Assembly: GCF_038051925.1 (NCBI RefSeq)
Contig: NZ_CP150634.1
Span: 1,240,001-1,304,000, forward strand
DNA: 64,000 nt
Source: Methylotuvimicrobium sp. KM2
GTDB taxonomy: Bacteria > Pseudomonadota > Gammaproteobacteria > Methylococcales > Methylomonadaceae
Reading direction: 5' to 3'
Shown here: one piece after another, positions 1 through 9,945 of the stretch
How the letters are laid out: each line of letters opens with the position of its first letter
Position numbering within the stretch: the first letter of the stretch is position 1
Made by a program: the position numbers and the translations under genes
The notes under the pieces: model-generated
What the model saw: the letters and a program-made list of their open reading frames with translations, nothing else
What the model was told of the DNA's origin: nothing
Database searches by the model: none

Positions 1-2
1 TA

Positions 3-1361
3 TGCTTAGTGGGTCCTCCTGGTGTCGGCAAGACCTCATTAGGCGAATCGATTGCGCGTGCAACTAATCGTAAATATGTTCGCATGGCATTAGGCGGGGT
101 TAGGGATGAGGCCGAAATTCGCGGGCATCGGCGTACTTATATCGGTTCTATGCCCGGCAAGATTTTGCAGAATTTGGCTAAGGTGAAAACGCGAAACCCG
201 ATGTTTCTGTTGGACGAAATCGACAAAATGGCTGCCGATTTTCGTGGCGACCCGGCATCGGCATTATTAGAGGTCCTCGATCCCGAGCAAAATCACACCT
301 TTTCGGATCATTATCTAGAAGTGGATTTCGATCTGTCCGATGTGATGTTTGTAGCGACGGCCAATACGATGAATATTCCGGCGGCATTACTTGATCGCAT
401 GGAGGTTATTCGTCTCGCCGGCTACACTGAAGATGAAAAAATCAACATCGCGATGCGTTATTTGATTCCCAAGCAAATCAAAAATAACGGTTTGAAAGAA
501 AAAGAAATCGACATTGATGAATCGGCGGTCAGGGATATTATTCGTTACTATACGCGAGAGGCGGGTGTCAGAAGCTTGGAGCGAGAGATTTCTAAAATTT
601 GCCGTAAAGTCGTTAAGGATTTGTTGCTTCAACAAAAAGACGCTAAGGTACTAGTAGATTCGACTAACCTGGACAAATATTTGGGCGTTAGGCGTTTCAA
701 TTACGGATTGGCGGAAGAGCATGATCAAATCGGTCAAGTGACCGGTTTGGCGTGGACCGAGGTTGGCGGCGAATTGCTGACGATTGAGACAGCGGTTATT
801 CCGGGCAAAGGCAAGCAAACCGCAACCGGAAAACTCGGCGATGTGATGAAAGAGTCTATCGAGGCGGCAATGACTGTGGTGCGAAGTCGTGCGGCTGTGC
901 TCGATATCGATAATGAAGTTTTTCAAAAAAACGATATTCACATTCATGTCCCTGAAGGAGCGACACCGAAAGATGGGCCTAGTGCCGGTATCGGTATGTG
1001 TACCGCGATTATTTCCGCATTGACCAAAATACCGGTTAAGGCTAGTGTAGCAATGACGGGGGAAATCACATTAAGAGGCGAAGTATTGCCTATCGGCGGC
1101 CTGAAAGAAAAGTTGCTGGCCGCTCATCGCGGAGGCATTACTACGGTTTTGATTCCTGCGGAAAATGAAAAAGATTTAGCCGAGATTCCGGTAAATATAA
1201 AAGAAAAGCTGACGATTAAATGTGTACACTGGATCGATGAGGTCTTGGTTGAAGCGTTGCAGTACATGCCTGTTCCCGGCAATAAGAAAAAATCGATTGA
1301 ACATGCTAAAAAAACCGAAGCGGCTGCTAAAGCAAAAAAACAGAATGTAACCGCGCATTAA
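3..1361 (+). CDS. lon: Lon protease, C-terminal part (5' end outside window)
   Basis: ATP-dependent serine protease of protein quality control; the gene enters from the left in frame from base 3, so only about 450 residues (AAA+ and protease domains) are present. The Walker A motif GPPGVGKTS is at the very start, Walker B FLLDEIDK follows, and the AAA+ lid comes next. The proteolytic domain has the Ser of [10 protein letters not shown] (codon near 981) and the Lys of GGLKEKLL (codon near 1104), the Ser-Lys dyad of Lon. The tail is Lys/Ala-rich. hupB follows, the usual lon-hupB order in Gammaproteobacteria. The N-terminal domain cannot be judged from this window. Confidence 0.97.
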   Translation, partial: CLVGPPGVGKTSLGESIARATNRKYVRMALGGVRDEAEIRGHRRTYIGSMPGKILQNLAKVKTRNPMFLLDEIDKMAADFRGDPASALLEVLDPEQNHTFSDHYLEVDFDLSDVMFVATANTMNIPAALLDRMEVIRLAGYTEDEKINIAMRYLIPKQIKNNGLKEKEIDIDESAVRDIIRYYTREAGVRSLEREISKICRKVVKDLLLQQKDAKVLVDSTNLDKYLGVRRFNYGLAEEHDQIGQVTGLAWTEVGGELLTIETAVIPGKGKQTATGKLGDVMKESIEAAMTVVRSRAAVLDIDNEVFQKNDIHIHVPEGATPKDGPSAGIGMCTAIISALTKIPVKASVAMTGEITLRGEVLPIGGLKEKLLAAHRGGITTVLIPAENEKDLAEIPVNIKEKLTIKCVHWIDEVLVEALQYMPVPGNKKKSIEHAKKTEAAAKAKKQNVTAH

Positions 1362-1424
1362 TAGGCCTTTTTTTGTTAAAGTGTGCTTAAAACCGGAAAA
1401 TGCCTGGTCTGGAGAGTTTAAAGC

Positions 1425-1454
1425 TTGACACTTAAGGAGTCGTGTTGATATAAA
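1425..1454 (+). promoter_or_regulatory. Probable sigma-70 promoter of hupB
   Basis: A perfect -35 hexamer TTGACA (1425-1430) is followed after 18 bases by TATAAA (1449-1454), about 90 bases before the hupB ATG. The lon-hupB gap of 180 bases has no other strong candidate. Inferred from consensus match only. Confidence 0.55.
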
Positions 1455-1542
1455 TGTTCGCTTTCTTATGTGGCGGGGGGCGGCATAAGAAAATAAGCGC
1501 TTTGCTTATACACTTAACTTTAATAATTTCCTAGGGGGAATA

Positions 1543-1815
1543 ATGAACAAATCTGAACTTATTGATGCTATCGCGGATTCATCAGGATTAACGAAAGCGG
1601 ATGCCGGTCGTGCCTTAGATGGTTTTTTAAGTGCGGTAACAACAGCTTTAAGCAAAGGCGATTCTTTAGCGTTGGTTGGTTTCGGTACGTTTTCTGTCAA
1701 AGAAAGAGCAGAGCGCAAAGGACGTAATCCGCAAACGGGTGAAGAAATTACCATTAGTGCTGCAAAAATTCCTACATTTAAAGCTGGTAAATCTTTAAAA
1801 GATGCTGTAAACTAG
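1543..1815 (+). CDS. hupB: DNA-binding protein HU-beta
   Basis: Small histone-like nucleoid protein that bends and wraps DNA as a dimer. The 90-residue length is standard. It begins [22 protein letters not shown] and carries the HU/IHF beta-arm signature around [23 protein letters not shown], the arm that inserts in the minor groove with its conserved Asn-Pro. A strong ribosome binding site (AGGGGG) precedes the ATG. It follows lon, as in Escherichia coli, and is followed within 15 bases by two tRNA genes. Confidence 0.98.
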   Translation: MNKSELIDAIADSSGLTKADAGRALDGFLSAVTTALSKGDSLALVGFGTFSVKERAERKGRNPQTGEEITISAAKIPTFKAGKSLKDAVN

Positions 1816-1828
1816 CGATTCTTTAGTC

Positions 1829-1904
1829 GGGTGCTTAGCTCAGCTGGGAGAGCATCGCCCTTACAAGGCGAGGGTCGGGGGTTCGATCCCCTCAGCACCC
1901 ACCA
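1829..1904 (+). tRNA. tRNA-Val (anticodon TAC)
   Basis: A 76-base cloverleaf: acceptor GGGTGCT pairs with AGCACCC, the D-arm is TAGCTCAGCTGGGAGAGC, the anticodon loop CTTACAA gives TAC, and the T-arm holds GTTCGATCC. The 3' CCA is encoded. It starts 13 bases after the hupB stop. Confidence 0.97.
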
Positions 1905-1912
1905 CAGACTTA

Positions 1913-1989
1913 GGAGCGGTAGTTCAGTTGGTTAGAATACCGGCCTGTCACGCCGGGGGTCGCGGGTTCGAGCCCCGTCCGCTCCGCCA
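1913..1989 (+). tRNA. tRNA-Asp (anticodon GTC)
   Basis: A 77-base cloverleaf with acceptor GGAGCGG/CCGCTCC, anticodon loop CTGTCAC giving GTC, T-loop GTTCGAG and an encoded CCA. It lies 8 bases after tRNA-Val and is clearly co-transcribed with it, with a terminator directly after. Confidence 0.97.
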
Positions 1990-1995
1990 AATATA

Positions 1996-2033
1996 AAACC
2001 CCGGGCCGTTCCACGGTTCGGGGTTTTTTTTTG
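1996..2033 (+). terminator. Rho-independent terminator after the tRNA pair
   Basis: Inverted arms AAACCCCG and CGGGGTTT surround a short GC-rich loop and end in a run of nine T. It closes the tRNA unit, and perhaps hupB-tRNA. Confidence 0.9.
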
Positions 2034-2192
2034 CTTCGATTGAAGGTAGCTATTACTCCCATCTGATCGGAAGAGCATCCTAATTTCTGGAGGATCTGGG
2101 TTATGGCGTTCGAATTGTCTCGCCAAACTCGCATGGATGGGATCATCCAGACCCTAAATTCCAAGCGTTTTAATTACTGAATCGAATTTCGT

Positions 2193-2268
2193 TATACCTT
2201 TCGCACTTCAAATTTCGGCCGCGCCAAAGGAAGCAACTGATGCCGAACTTTGATCTACGATAGGTATA
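2193..2268 (+). repeat. Minimal copy of miniature element A (MITE-A)
   Basis: Only the two terminal arms remain: TATACCTTTCGCACTTCAAA at the left and GATCTACGATAGGTATA at the right, with about 20 bases between. The arms are imperfect inverted repeats of each other. Full-length copies lie near 22.2, 33.8, 39.0, 55.8 and 58.3 kb. The ppiD gene begins about 90 bases downstream. The rest of the 2034-2361 gap shows no gene. Confidence 0.75.
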
Positions 2269-2361
2269 AAAGGAGTCGAGTGAAAATTTGGCGGTAGCCT
2301 AAGAATCAATGCACATGAGTGTTCTTACAAATCAAGTTACTTTTATTTAAGGATCTAGCAT

Positions 2362-4224
2362 ATGCTGACAAAGATAAGAGAAAAAGCGCAGGGCGTGTTC
2401 TCGTGGGTCATTCTGATTGCAATCACAGTGCCTTTTGCTTTATGGGGAATTCAAAACTATGTCGATGTCGGGAAAGAAACTCCGGTTGCATCGGTCGGCG
2501 ATAGAGATTTTTTTCAACGCGATGTATCTAAAGCTTACGCTCAATTCAGTCAAAGTTTGCAAGGTTTGGAGATTGACGAGGAAACGCTTAAGCAGCAAGC
2601 GCTGCAAAAATTGATTCAAGATGAGGTGCTTTTGCAGCATGTGCAATCGCAAGGCTTGGTGATAACCGATAAAACGGCTAGGGATTTTATCCAGTCCTTG
2701 GATTATTTTCAGGTGGATGGCCGGTTTGATAAAAACCAATACCAAGCATTACTGGGTTCTCAAGGCATGTCTTCGATGGAATTTGTAGGCAGAATTAAGA
2801 ATGCATTGATGATGGAGCAGTTTCAACATGCGGTCGTTAAAAGCAGTTTTGCTACACCATACGATGTTGAAAGTTTTTTTAAAATTCAAAATCAACTACG
2901 GGATATTGAATATTTGACCGTTTCGGTCAAGACGATTGACGAGCAGCCTGGTGAAGAAGAAATCGAAGCTTTTTACCGGCAATATCAAGATAATTATCGT
3001 ACCCCCGAGCAAGTTTCGGTCGATTATATCGAGTTATCGCTTAATGAGCTTGCCGACGCGGTCGAGGTTGACGACGATAAATTGCGTGCTTTTTATGAAG
3101 AGCAAAAGGAGTTTTTCAGCACTAAAGAGCGCCGAAAAATCAGCCACATACTGTTTGCAGTGACGAGTGAAACCGATGATGCGGCAGCGTTGGCAAAGGC
3201 ACAGGCAGCAAAACAGCAATTGCAAACCGAGTCGTTTGCTAAAGTTGCCGAAGCCTTGTCCGATGATAAATTAACGGCAAAATCCGGCGGTGATTTAGGG
3301 CTATTCGAAGCCGGCGTAATGGAAAAAGCCTTCGAGGATGCAGCGAGTGCGCTGCAGTTGGGTGAGGTTTCCGATCCGGTTAGGTCGGCTTTCGGTTATC
3401 ACCTGATTAAAGTGACCGAACTGATTCCCCGGGAAACTAAGTCTTTCGAGGATGTTAAGGATGAAGTAAAACGATCCTACCAAAAAACGGAAGCCGAAAA
3501 TAAATATTACGAGCTTGGGCAAACGCTGACGGAGTTCAGCTACGAGCATTCCGAAGACTTGCTCGAAGTAGCGGACGCTTTAGGGTTGACGATTAAAACG
3601 ACGAAACTCTTTACCCGTGACCAAGGCGAAGGGATCGCCGCGGAACAGAGGGTTCGTAATACAGCGTTTTCTGAAGATGTCTTGAAAGGCAATAACAGCG
3701 AGCCGCTCGAACTGGAGGGCGATCGATTGATCGTACTGCATGTCAAGGATCATCAGCCTGCTGCCGTGCGCGAACTGGCTGAAGTCAAGAATGACGTCAT
3801 CGAAGCGTTGTTGTTGTCGAAATCTAGACGTCAAGCTGAAGAGCGGGTGTTCGATCTTAAAAGCCGGGCAATAGCCGGCGAGAGCTTGAAGAAATTAGCC
3901 GAAGAAGCAAACGATGTTAGTCACAAATCGATAAAAGGCTTGTCGCGCACTAGTTCGGAAGTTCCCGGCGAACTTTTGCAGGCTGTTTTTAAAGCCGCCA
4001 AACCTGTCGCTGATCAGCCGAATCTTTTTGTCGCGCCTTTGAGCAGCGGTGAGCAAGTGTTGGTGAGCTTGCAGAATGTTACTGATGGCAAGATGACTGA
4101 AGAAGACAAAAAACGTATGGAATTGGCAACCAAAAATATTGCCAATGCGTTAGGTCAGTCGTTATTTAGTGCGGTAATGGCAAATTTGCAAGAAAAGGCC
4201 GATGTAATTGTCCGATCAAAATGA
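2362..4224 (+). CDS. ppiD: Periplasmic folding chaperone PpiD (SurA_N/parvulin)
   Basis: Membrane-anchored periplasmic chaperone of the parvulin type, working near the Sec translocon on outer-membrane protein precursors. At 620 residues it has the family length. The start MLTKIREKAQG is followed by one transmembrane helix (about residues 14-36), an SurA_N_3 domain, a PpiC/parvulin domain around ERRKISHILFAVTSE through FGYHLIKVTEL, and a C-terminal SurA-like region. The ribosome site AAGG precedes ATG. fabI lies convergently downstream. PpiD parvulin domains are usually poorly active as isomerases; activity here is unknown. Confidence 0.93.
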   Translation: MLTKIREKAQGVFSWVILIAITVPFALWGIQNYVDVGKETPVASVGDRDFFQRDVSKAYAQFSQSLQGLEIDEETLKQQALQKLIQDEVLLQHVQSQGLVITDKTARDFIQSLDYFQVDGRFDKNQYQALLGSQGMSSMEFVGRIKNALMMEQFQHAVVKSSFATPYDVESFFKIQNQLRDIEYLTVSVKTIDEQPGEEEIEAFYRQYQDNYRTPEQVSVDYIELSLNELADAVEVDDDKLRAFYEEQKEFFSTKERRKISHILFAVTSETDDAAALAKAQAAKQQLQTESFAKVAEALSDDKLTAKSGGDLGLFEAGVMEKAFEDAASALQLGEVSDPVRSAFGYHLIKVTELIPRETKSFEDVKDEVKRSYQKTEAENKYYELGQTLTEFSYEHSEDLLEVADALGLTIKTTKLFTRDQGEGIAAEQRVRNTAFSEDVLKGNNSEPLELEGDRLIVLHVKDHQPAAVRELAEVKNDVIEALLLSKSRRQAEERVFDLKSRAIAGESLKKLAEEANDVSHKSIKGLSRTSSEVPGELLQAVFKAAKPVADQPNLFVAPLSSGEQVLVSLQNVTDGKMTEEDKKRMELATKNIANALGQSLFSAVMANLQEKADVIVRSK

Positions 4225-4337
4225 TTGAGTCCGGATCTTGGGGCAGCGTTTTAGCAAAAGCGTTGCCTTATCGGATTTAAAAATGGCATAACGTTCATGA
4301 AGGCCCGGCCATCGCCCCGACAAATGAAAGTGCGAGG

Positions 4338-4500
4338 AATGGCTGGGTACGGTCACTCGCCCGACAGGACGCCGTAAATACGTCCATGTAGGCTCGACGG
4401 CGGCGACTGATTGCCATGGATGGCATGAATGCAGATTTTGCAGGAGCAAAAATCTGCCCTGCCGCCGACGCCTGTCGATCGAGCAACCGCACCCGCTTCG
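4338..4500. repeat. MITE-B core fragment
   Basis: The core GACAGGACGCCG...ACGTCCATGTAGGCT...GACGGCGG pairs with CCGCCGACGCCTGTCGATCGAG, the long inverted repeat seen in all B copies, but the terminal GGATTT ends are missing. It carries an internal palindrome around GCAGATTTTGCAGGAGC that also occurs in copies near 29.3 and 35.9 kb. It fills most of the 4225-4572 gap. Confidence 0.7.
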
Positions 4501-4517
4501 GTTCGCATACTTTCACA

Positions 4518-4552
4518 GTCAAAAAAGGGAGCTTTAAGCTCCCTTTTTTGAC
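4518..4552. terminator. Bidirectional terminator between ppiD and fabI
   Basis: A perfect 35-base palindrome: 17-base arms GTCAAAAAAGGGAGCTT and their complement around one central T, with A-run and T-run on both sides. It serves fabI on the minus strand and can serve ppiD on the plus strand. Confidence 0.92.
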
Positions 4553-4572
4553 TGCGTTATTCTTGGAAAGAA

Positions 4573-5355
4573 TTAGGATGCAGCTAAACCCGCTATGTTA
4601 TAGCCGGCGTCAACATAGGTAATTTCTCCGGTGATGCCGGAAGCCAGGTCCGAGCATAAAAATGCCGCAGCATTGCCGACTTCTTCTATGGTGACATTCT
4701 TTTTCAGTGGTGACGTATCAGCCGCTTTACTCAGCATCGCCTTAAAATTGTTAATGCCGGAAGCGGCTAGTGTTCTAATGGGGCCGGCTGAAACCGCGTT
4801 GACACGGGTGCCTTCGGCACCTAAGGCTACGGCCATATAGCGGACATTGGCTTCCAGGCTGGCTTTAGCGACCCCCATGACATTGTAATTCGGGATCGCG
4901 CGTTCGGCGCCTAGATAGCTTAGCGTCAACAAGGCGCCGTTGCGTCCTTTCATCATCGGCCGGCCCGCTTTAGCCAGTGCGGTAAAGCTGTAAGAACTGA
5001 TATCGTGAGCGATTTGAAAATTCTCTCGGGTCGTGGCTTCGACATAATCGCCGTCCAGCGCTTCTCTAGGCGCATAAGCCACCGAATGCACGATGCAGTC
5101 CAGTCCATCCCAATGCTTGCCCAGTTCCTTGAATACGCCTTCGATATGGTCGTCATTGCTGACATCGCACTCGACAGTAATATTGGAGCCGCACTCGGCG
5201 GCCATTGTAACGACACGTTCTTGCAATTTGTCGTTTTGGAACGTAAATGCCAGTTCGGCACCTTCACGGTGCATTGCCTTGGCAATACCCCAAGCGATTG
5301 AGCGGTTGCTGGCCAAGCCGACAATCAAGACGCGTTTGCCTTGCATGAAACCCAT
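4573..5355 (-). CDS. fabI: Enoyl-[acyl-carrier-protein] reductase (NADH) FabI
   Basis: Last reductive step of fatty acid elongation in type II synthesis. The 260 residues begin [23 protein letters not shown], the short-chain dehydrogenase dinucleotide site in its FabI form, and contain the catalytic Tyr-x6-Lys (YNVMGVAK) with the upstream Tyr of LSYLGAE. The C-terminal segment [15 protein letters not shown] is typical. The start MGF matches the family rather than the internal Met. It ends at a bidirectional terminator, and the next gene is divergent with about 55 bases between. Confidence 0.97.
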   Translation of the reverse strand: MGFMQGKRVLIVGLASNRSIAWGIAKAMHREGAELAFTFQNDKLQERVVTMAAECGSNITVECDVSNDDHIEGVFKELGKHWDGLDCIVHSVAYAPREALDGDYVEATTRENFQIAHDISSYSFTALAKAGRPMMKGRNGALLTLSYLGAERAIPNYNVMGVAKASLEANVRYMAVALGAEGTRVNAVSAGPIRTLAASGINNFKAMLSKAADTSPLKKNVTIEEVGNAAAFLCSDLASGITGEITYVDAGYNIAGLAAS

Positions 5356-5447
5356 ATTATCTCTCCATTGGTTTATTGTTAGAATAACGCAAAGTATCTC
5401 TAACCGTTAATTTGATGTCCAGCCTTTTGTGGATGAATACGCTGCTG

Positions 5448-7598
5448 ATGAACATAAAATCTAAAACTATCGGTGTAAAAGCAGTTTTGTCGGCATTTGC
5501 CATATTATTAAGTGCTTGCGATATCTCGCAATTAAATAATCCTTATTCCAAAAAAGACGCTGATTTGGTCGTACTTTATTCTGCATTTACGGAGCGCCCG
5601 AAGCATCTGGACCCGGCGATTTCCTATAGCGCCAACGAATATACGTTTCTCGGACAGATTTATGAGCCGCCATTTCAATATCACTACCTCAAAAGGCCTT
5701 ATGAATTGGTACCGTTGACCGCGATGCAAATGCCGGAAGTAGTCTATCTTGATGTTGAAGGTAACCCGTTACCTGAAAACGCTGCGGAAGCGCATATTGC
5801 CTTTACCGATTATCTGATTGAAATCAAAGCGGGAGTTCGTTATCAGCCGCATCCGGCGTTTGCCAAAAACAGTGACGGAACGTATCGATATCATGCATTA
5901 AATGATTCGGAGATAGTGCACATAAACGCGTTGGCTGATTTCGATCAGTTAGAGACCCGGGAGTTGGTGGCTGAAGATTACGTTTATCAAATCAAACGCC
6001 TGGCTTATTCAAAGATTCAATCGCCGATCGCTGAATTAATGAAGCAGTATATTGTCGGATTCGATGAGTTTTATGAGGCTACCCGAGATGTCGAAACCGG
6101 TGAATTAATGCAGCGGAAACTTTCCGGTGCGGAAGCGTTGGGCAAGTACCGTTACAAAATTCGAATCAACGGCAAGTATCCGCAATTCAGTTATTGGTTG
6201 GCAATGCCGTTTTTCGCGCCGATGCCTTGGGAAGCCGATGTTTTTTATCATCAGGATGGTTTAATCGAAAAAAATATCACGCTCGATTGGTATCCGGTCG
6301 GTACCGGACCTTTTTTATTGGCGGAAAATAATCCGAATCGGCGCATGGTGCTGGAAAAAAACCCCAATTTTCGCTTCGAAGCCTATCCCGACGAGGGCGA
6401 GCCTGATGATCGAGAGCAAGGCTTGCTCGAAGATGCCGGAAAGGCCCTGCCTTTTATCGATAAAGTCGTGTTTACGCTGGAAAAGGAAACGATTCCCTAC
6501 TGGCAAAAATTCCTGCAAGGTTACTATGATGCATCCGGCATCGCCTCCGATAGTTTCGACCAAGCCGTGCAATTTTCCGGCAGCGGCGAAGTAGGTTTGA
6601 CCCATTCGATGGAAGAAAAAGGCATTCAATTGAAAACATCGACGGTCACCGCGATCTATTATATGGGCTTCAATATGCTGGATAGCCTAGTCGGTGGTTT
6701 GTCCGATGAGGCTAGAAAGTTACGCCAAGCGATCGCTATCGCGGTCGACTATGAGGAATTTATTTCGATATTCATGAATGGTCGCGGCGAAGCCGCGCAG
6801 GGCGTTTTGCCGCCGGGGATATTCGGTTACGCAGAAGGGCAGGAAGGACTCAATCGCTATGTTTACGATTGGGTGGACGGAAAACCGAAGCGAAAGAATA
6901 TTGAGGCGGCTCGTCAATTAATGGTTGAGGCCGGATACCCCGGGGGGATAGATCCCAAAACCGGCCAACCCTTGATTCTGTATTTCGACACGACCTCGTC
7001 GGGTATCGATGATCGATCTAGATTAAACTGGTTTCGCAAGCAATTTAGACAATTAGGGATTAAGTTGGTCATCCGTGGGACCGATTACAATCGTTTTCAA
7101 CAAAAAATGCGTGCCGGCAATGCGCAAATTTATATGTGGGGTTGGAATGCCGATTACCCCGATCCGGAGAATTTCTTTTTTCTGCTTTATGGACCAAACG
7201 GAAAAGTGCAATTCGGCGGTGAAAATACCGGTAATTACCAAAATCCTGAGTTCGATCGCATATTCGAAAAAATGCGTAATATGGATAACACGGATGAGCG
7301 TTTTCGCTTGATTCAGAAATTACAAGAACAAGTTCGTTATGATGTGCCGTGGTTGTTCGGCTTTTATCCGAAAGATTTCATTCTTTATCACCAGTGGTAT
7401 AAAAATGTGAAGCCGAATTTAATGGCGAATAATCGTTTAAAGTACGTTCGCATCGATACAGCCATGCGTACCGAAAAAAGACAGCAGTGGAATCAGCCGG
7501 TTTTCTGGCCTATTGTGCTCGTTTTATTGTTGTTGGCTGTCTTGATTGTTCCGGCAATACTCGCTTATCGCCGTAAAATCAGAGCGATTGCTCATTAG
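5448..7598 (+). CDS. ABC peptide transporter substrate-binding lipoprotein (SBP family 5) with C-terminal membrane helix
   Basis: Solute-binding component of a peptide/oligopeptide (Yej/Opp-like) importer. I prefer the ATG at 5448 (MNIKSKTIGVKAVLSAFAILLSAC), which gives a clean lipoprotein signal with lipobox LSAC; an in-frame ATG at 5412 would add 12 residues. Family-5 features include RQAIAIAVDYEEFI, GWNADYPDPENFFFLLYGPNG and the C-terminal QEQVRYDVPWLFGFYP. Unusually for a lipoprotein, the C-terminus is a strong transmembrane helix (FWPIVLVLLLLAVLIVPAIL) and a basic tail. About 716 residues, longer than DppA/OppA. It heads a four-gene operon. Confidence 0.88.
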   Translation: MNIKSKTIGVKAVLSAFAILLSACDISQLNNPYSKKDADLVVLYSAFTERPKHLDPAISYSANEYTFLGQIYEPPFQYHYLKRPYELVPLTAMQMPEVVYLDVEGNPLPENAAEAHIAFTDYLIEIKAGVRYQPHPAFAKNSDGTYRYHALNDSEIVHINALADFDQLETRELVAEDYVYQIKRLAYSKIQSPIAELMKQYIVGFDEFYEATRDVETGELMQRKLSGAEALGKYRYKIRINGKYPQFSYWLAMPFFAPMPWEADVFYHQDGLIEKNITLDWYPVGTGPFLLAENNPNRRMVLEKNPNFRFEAYPDEGEPDDREQGLLEDAGKALPFIDKVVFTLEKETIPYWQKFLQGYYDASGIASDSFDQAVQFSGSGEVGLTHSMEEKGIQLKTSTVTAIYYMGFNMLDSLVGGLSDEARKLRQAIAIAVDYEEFISIFMNGRGEAAQGVLPPGIFGYAEGQEGLNRYVYDWVDGKPKRKNIEAARQLMVEAGYPGGIDPKTGQPLILYFDTTSSGIDDRSRLNWFRKQFRQLGIKLVIRGTDYNRFQQKMRAGNAQIYMWGWNADYPDPENFFFLLYGPNGKVQFGGENTGNYQNPEFDRIFEKMRNMDNTDERFRLIQKLQEQVRYDVPWLFGFYPKDFILYHQWYKNVKPNLMANNRLKYVRIDTAMRTEKRQQWNQPVFWPIVLVLLLLAVLIVPAILAYRRKIRAIAH

Positions 7599-7633
7599 TT
7601 TTTATTGATTTACAAGGTTTTGGAGACCTAGCG

Positions 7634-8614
7634 ATGATTCAATATATCATCCGACGAATTTTATATGCATTTCCGCTATTGCTGGGTGTAAACATTCTGA
7701 CGTTTGTGTTGTTTTTCGTCGTAAACAGCCCCGAAGATATGGCGCGTATGCAACTCGGGCACAAGCATGTCACCGAGCAAGCCGTCGAGAACTGGAAGCA
7801 GCAGCGAGGTTATCATTTGCCGCTGTTGTGGAATGCTGAGGCTAGCGGGACAAGCAAGATCACCGAAACAATTTATTTTCAAAAATCGGCCGGTTTGTTT
7901 TGGTTCGATTTCGGAATTTCCGATAGCGACCGGCGTAATATCGGTGCCGATATCAAGCAGCGGATGTGGCCCAGTTTGGCAGTGGCATTGCCGACTTTAT
8001 TGCTGGGTCTGATCACGAATATTTGCGTCGCCTTGCTGATGGTTTTGTTTCGCCGATCTTATCTTGAATTCGGCGGTATTGTGCTTTGTGTCGTGTTGAT
8101 GTCGGTATCGTCATTGTTTTATATCATCGGCGGACAATTTTTTATCGGCAAGGTGCTGAAGCTGGTGCCGATTTCCGGCTACGATGGGGGCTTTCAAGCG
8201 TTGAAGTTCATAGTGCTACCGATAGTCATCGGTGTGATCTCCGGCATCGGTTCCGGGGGGAGATGGTACAGAACGCTGTTTTTGGAGGAAGTCGAAAAGG
8301 ACTATGTGCGAACCGCTAGAGCCAAAGGCTTGTCCGAGACCCAAGTGTTGTTCCGGCATGTGTTAAAAAACGCAATGATACCTATTTTGACTGGCGTGGT
8401 CGTGGTGCTGCCGTTGTTATTTATGGGAAGCTTGATCATGGAGTCGTTTTTCAGTATTCCTGGCCTGGGTAGTTATACGATCGATGCGATTAACAGTCAG
8501 GATTTCGCGATTGTCCGGTCAATGGTCTTTCTTGGCTCGGTGCTTTATATCGTTGGGCTGTTATTGACCGATATTTCTTATACTTTAGTAGACCCTAGAG
8601 TCAGGTTGTCATAA
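7634..8614 (+). CDS. ABC peptide transporter permease, DppB/YejB type
   Basis: Inner-membrane channel subunit of the importer, 326 residues. The N-terminus MIQYIIRRILYAFPLLLGVNILTF is the DppB/OppB hallmark. The EAA loop (EEVEKDYVRTARAKGLSETQVLFRHVLKNA) that docks on the ATPase is complete. The sequence between helices 1 and 2 holds the periplasmic domain. The gene starts 35 bases after the binding protein with a GGAG ribosome site, and its TAA overlaps the next ATG by one base. Confidence 0.93.
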   Translation: MIQYIIRRILYAFPLLLGVNILTFVLFFVVNSPEDMARMQLGHKHVTEQAVENWKQQRGYHLPLLWNAEASGTSKITETIYFQKSAGLFWFDFGISDSDRRNIGADIKQRMWPSLAVALPTLLLGLITNICVALLMVLFRRSYLEFGGIVLCVVLMSVSSLFYIIGGQFFIGKVLKLVPISGYDGGFQALKFIVLPIVIGVISGIGSGGRWYRTLFLEEVEKDYVRTARAKGLSETQVLFRHVLKNAMIPILTGVVVVLPLLFMGSLIMESFFSIPGLGSYTIDAINSQDFAIVRSMVFLGSVLYIVGLLLTDISYTLVDPRVRLS

Positions 8615-9945
8615 TGGTTGTTTTATGGACCGATGCGCTTATTTTTGTGTTGCTGCTCGGCATGATCGTGTTGTCGGTTTCTATGCTGCGCAACCCTCGA
8701 ATGAGCCGGCCGTTAAGGCAAATAGGCACGAGTAAGACCGGCATGGTATCGCTGACGGTGCTGCTATTTTTCGTGGCGGTGGGTTTGCTCGACTCGATGC
8801 ATTTTCATTCGAAGGATTCCAATGAAATCGTCAGTGTTTTGGATCAATGGCTATCGCCGATTCGTTTGCATGGCGAAAAGACTTATTCGGCACCATTTGC
8901 TGCTCATCTTTTCGGCAAGGAGTTAATGGTGCTAGAAGATGGCAGTCCCGTATGGGCTTATCCGCGATTGCAATACGGCGGGGCTCATTTGGATGATCCG
9001 GAATCCGAGTTGTTCTTCGATGTTTTAATGAAGGCGTCTATCGGTTTCATTAAAAGCGCAATTCCTGCGGTTATCGTGCTTGTCTTATTGGTGCAAAGGC
9101 TTCGGCGCCGGCAAAATGCTTTAATAAGTCAAGCTTCAGTCAAGGCTGTTGCTTGGACCGTCTTTTGGATCGTGACGGTGTGCGGTACATTGCTTGAGTT
9201 GTCGTCGTATTATCATGTGTTAGGCACCGATAAAGTCGGTGAGGATGTGTTGTACCAGGCGATTAAAAGCATTAGAACCGGGCTCGTTATCGGGACGTTG
9301 ACGACGCTGATTATGCTGCCGCTGGCAATCGTATTTGGTATTCTCGCGGGTTTTTTCCGAGGATGGGTCGATGATACGATTCAATATTTGTACACGACCC
9401 TCAATTCGATTCCGAGTGTATTGTTGATTGCCGCCTCGATTCTGGTCGTGCAAGTCTATATGGCGAAAAATGAAGAACAGTTCACCAGCTTGATCGTTCG
9501 CGCCGATATGAGGCTACTGTTTTTATGCATAATTTTGGGAGTGACCAGTTGGACAGGACTATGCCGTATGCTGCGCGCCGAAACACTGAAACTACGCGAG
9601 ATGGAATATGTACAAGCGGCTTCGGCGCTCGGAGTCAGGCGAAGAGTCATTTTATTTCGGCATATTCTGCCGAATGTGATGCATATCGTATTGATTTCTG
9701 TCGTGCTCGACTTTAGTTCTTTGGTGTTGGCTGAGGCGGTCTTGTCGTATATCAATATCGGTGTCGATCCGACCACGCATAGTTGGGGTAATATGATTAA
9801 CGGTGCCCGGCTTGAAATGGCGCGCGAACCGGTGGTTTGGTGGTCGTTGGCGGCATCGTTCCTATTCATGTTTACGCTGGTACTTGCCGCGAATCTGTTC
9901 GCCGATTCGGTCAGGGACGCATTCGATCCGAGGCGCATGGGATGA
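8614..9945 (+). CDS. ABC peptide transporter permease, DppC/YejE type
   Basis: Second membrane subunit, 443 residues, well over the roughly 300 usual for DppC/OppC because of an extended N-terminal and periplasmic portion (about residues 60-210), as also seen in YejE-like permeases. The C-terminal half is canonical: RTGLVIGTLTTLIMLPLAIVFG and the EAA loop REMEYVQAASALGVRRRVILFRHILPN. Its start overlaps the previous stop by one base (TAATG), and its own TGA overlaps the ATPase start (ATGA), so translation is probably coupled. Confidence 0.92.
   Translation: MVVLWTDALIFVLLLGMIVLSVSMLRNPRMSRPLRQIGTSKTGMVSLTVLLFFVAVGLLDSMHFHSKDSNEIVSVLDQWLSPIRLHGEKTYSAPFAAHLFGKELMVLEDGSPVWAYPRLQYGGAHLDDPESELFFDVLMKASIGFIKSAIPAVIVLVLLVQRLRRRQNALISQASVKAVAWTVFWIVTVCGTLLELSSYYHVLGTDKVGEDVLYQAIKSIRTGLVIGTLTTLIMLPLAIVFGILAGFFRGWVDDTIQYLYTTLNSIPSVLLIAASILVVQVYMAKNEEQFTSLIVRADMRLLFLCIILGVTSWTGLCRMLRAETLKLREMEYVQAASALGVRRRVILFRHILPNVMHIVLISVVLDFSSLVLAEAVLSYINIGVDPTTHSWGNMINGARLEMAREPVVWWSLAASFLFMFTLVLAANLFADSVRDAFDPRRMG

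Noticed and set aside
1910..2164. Minus-strand open frames with a GARTRDPRRDRPVF-like stretch
   Set aside because: Antisense of tRNA-Asp, a classic false gene.
9837..9941. Upstream extension of the dual ATPase
   Set aside because: It would lie wholly within the permease gene; the ATGA overlap at 9942 and the family N-terminus favour the shorter form.
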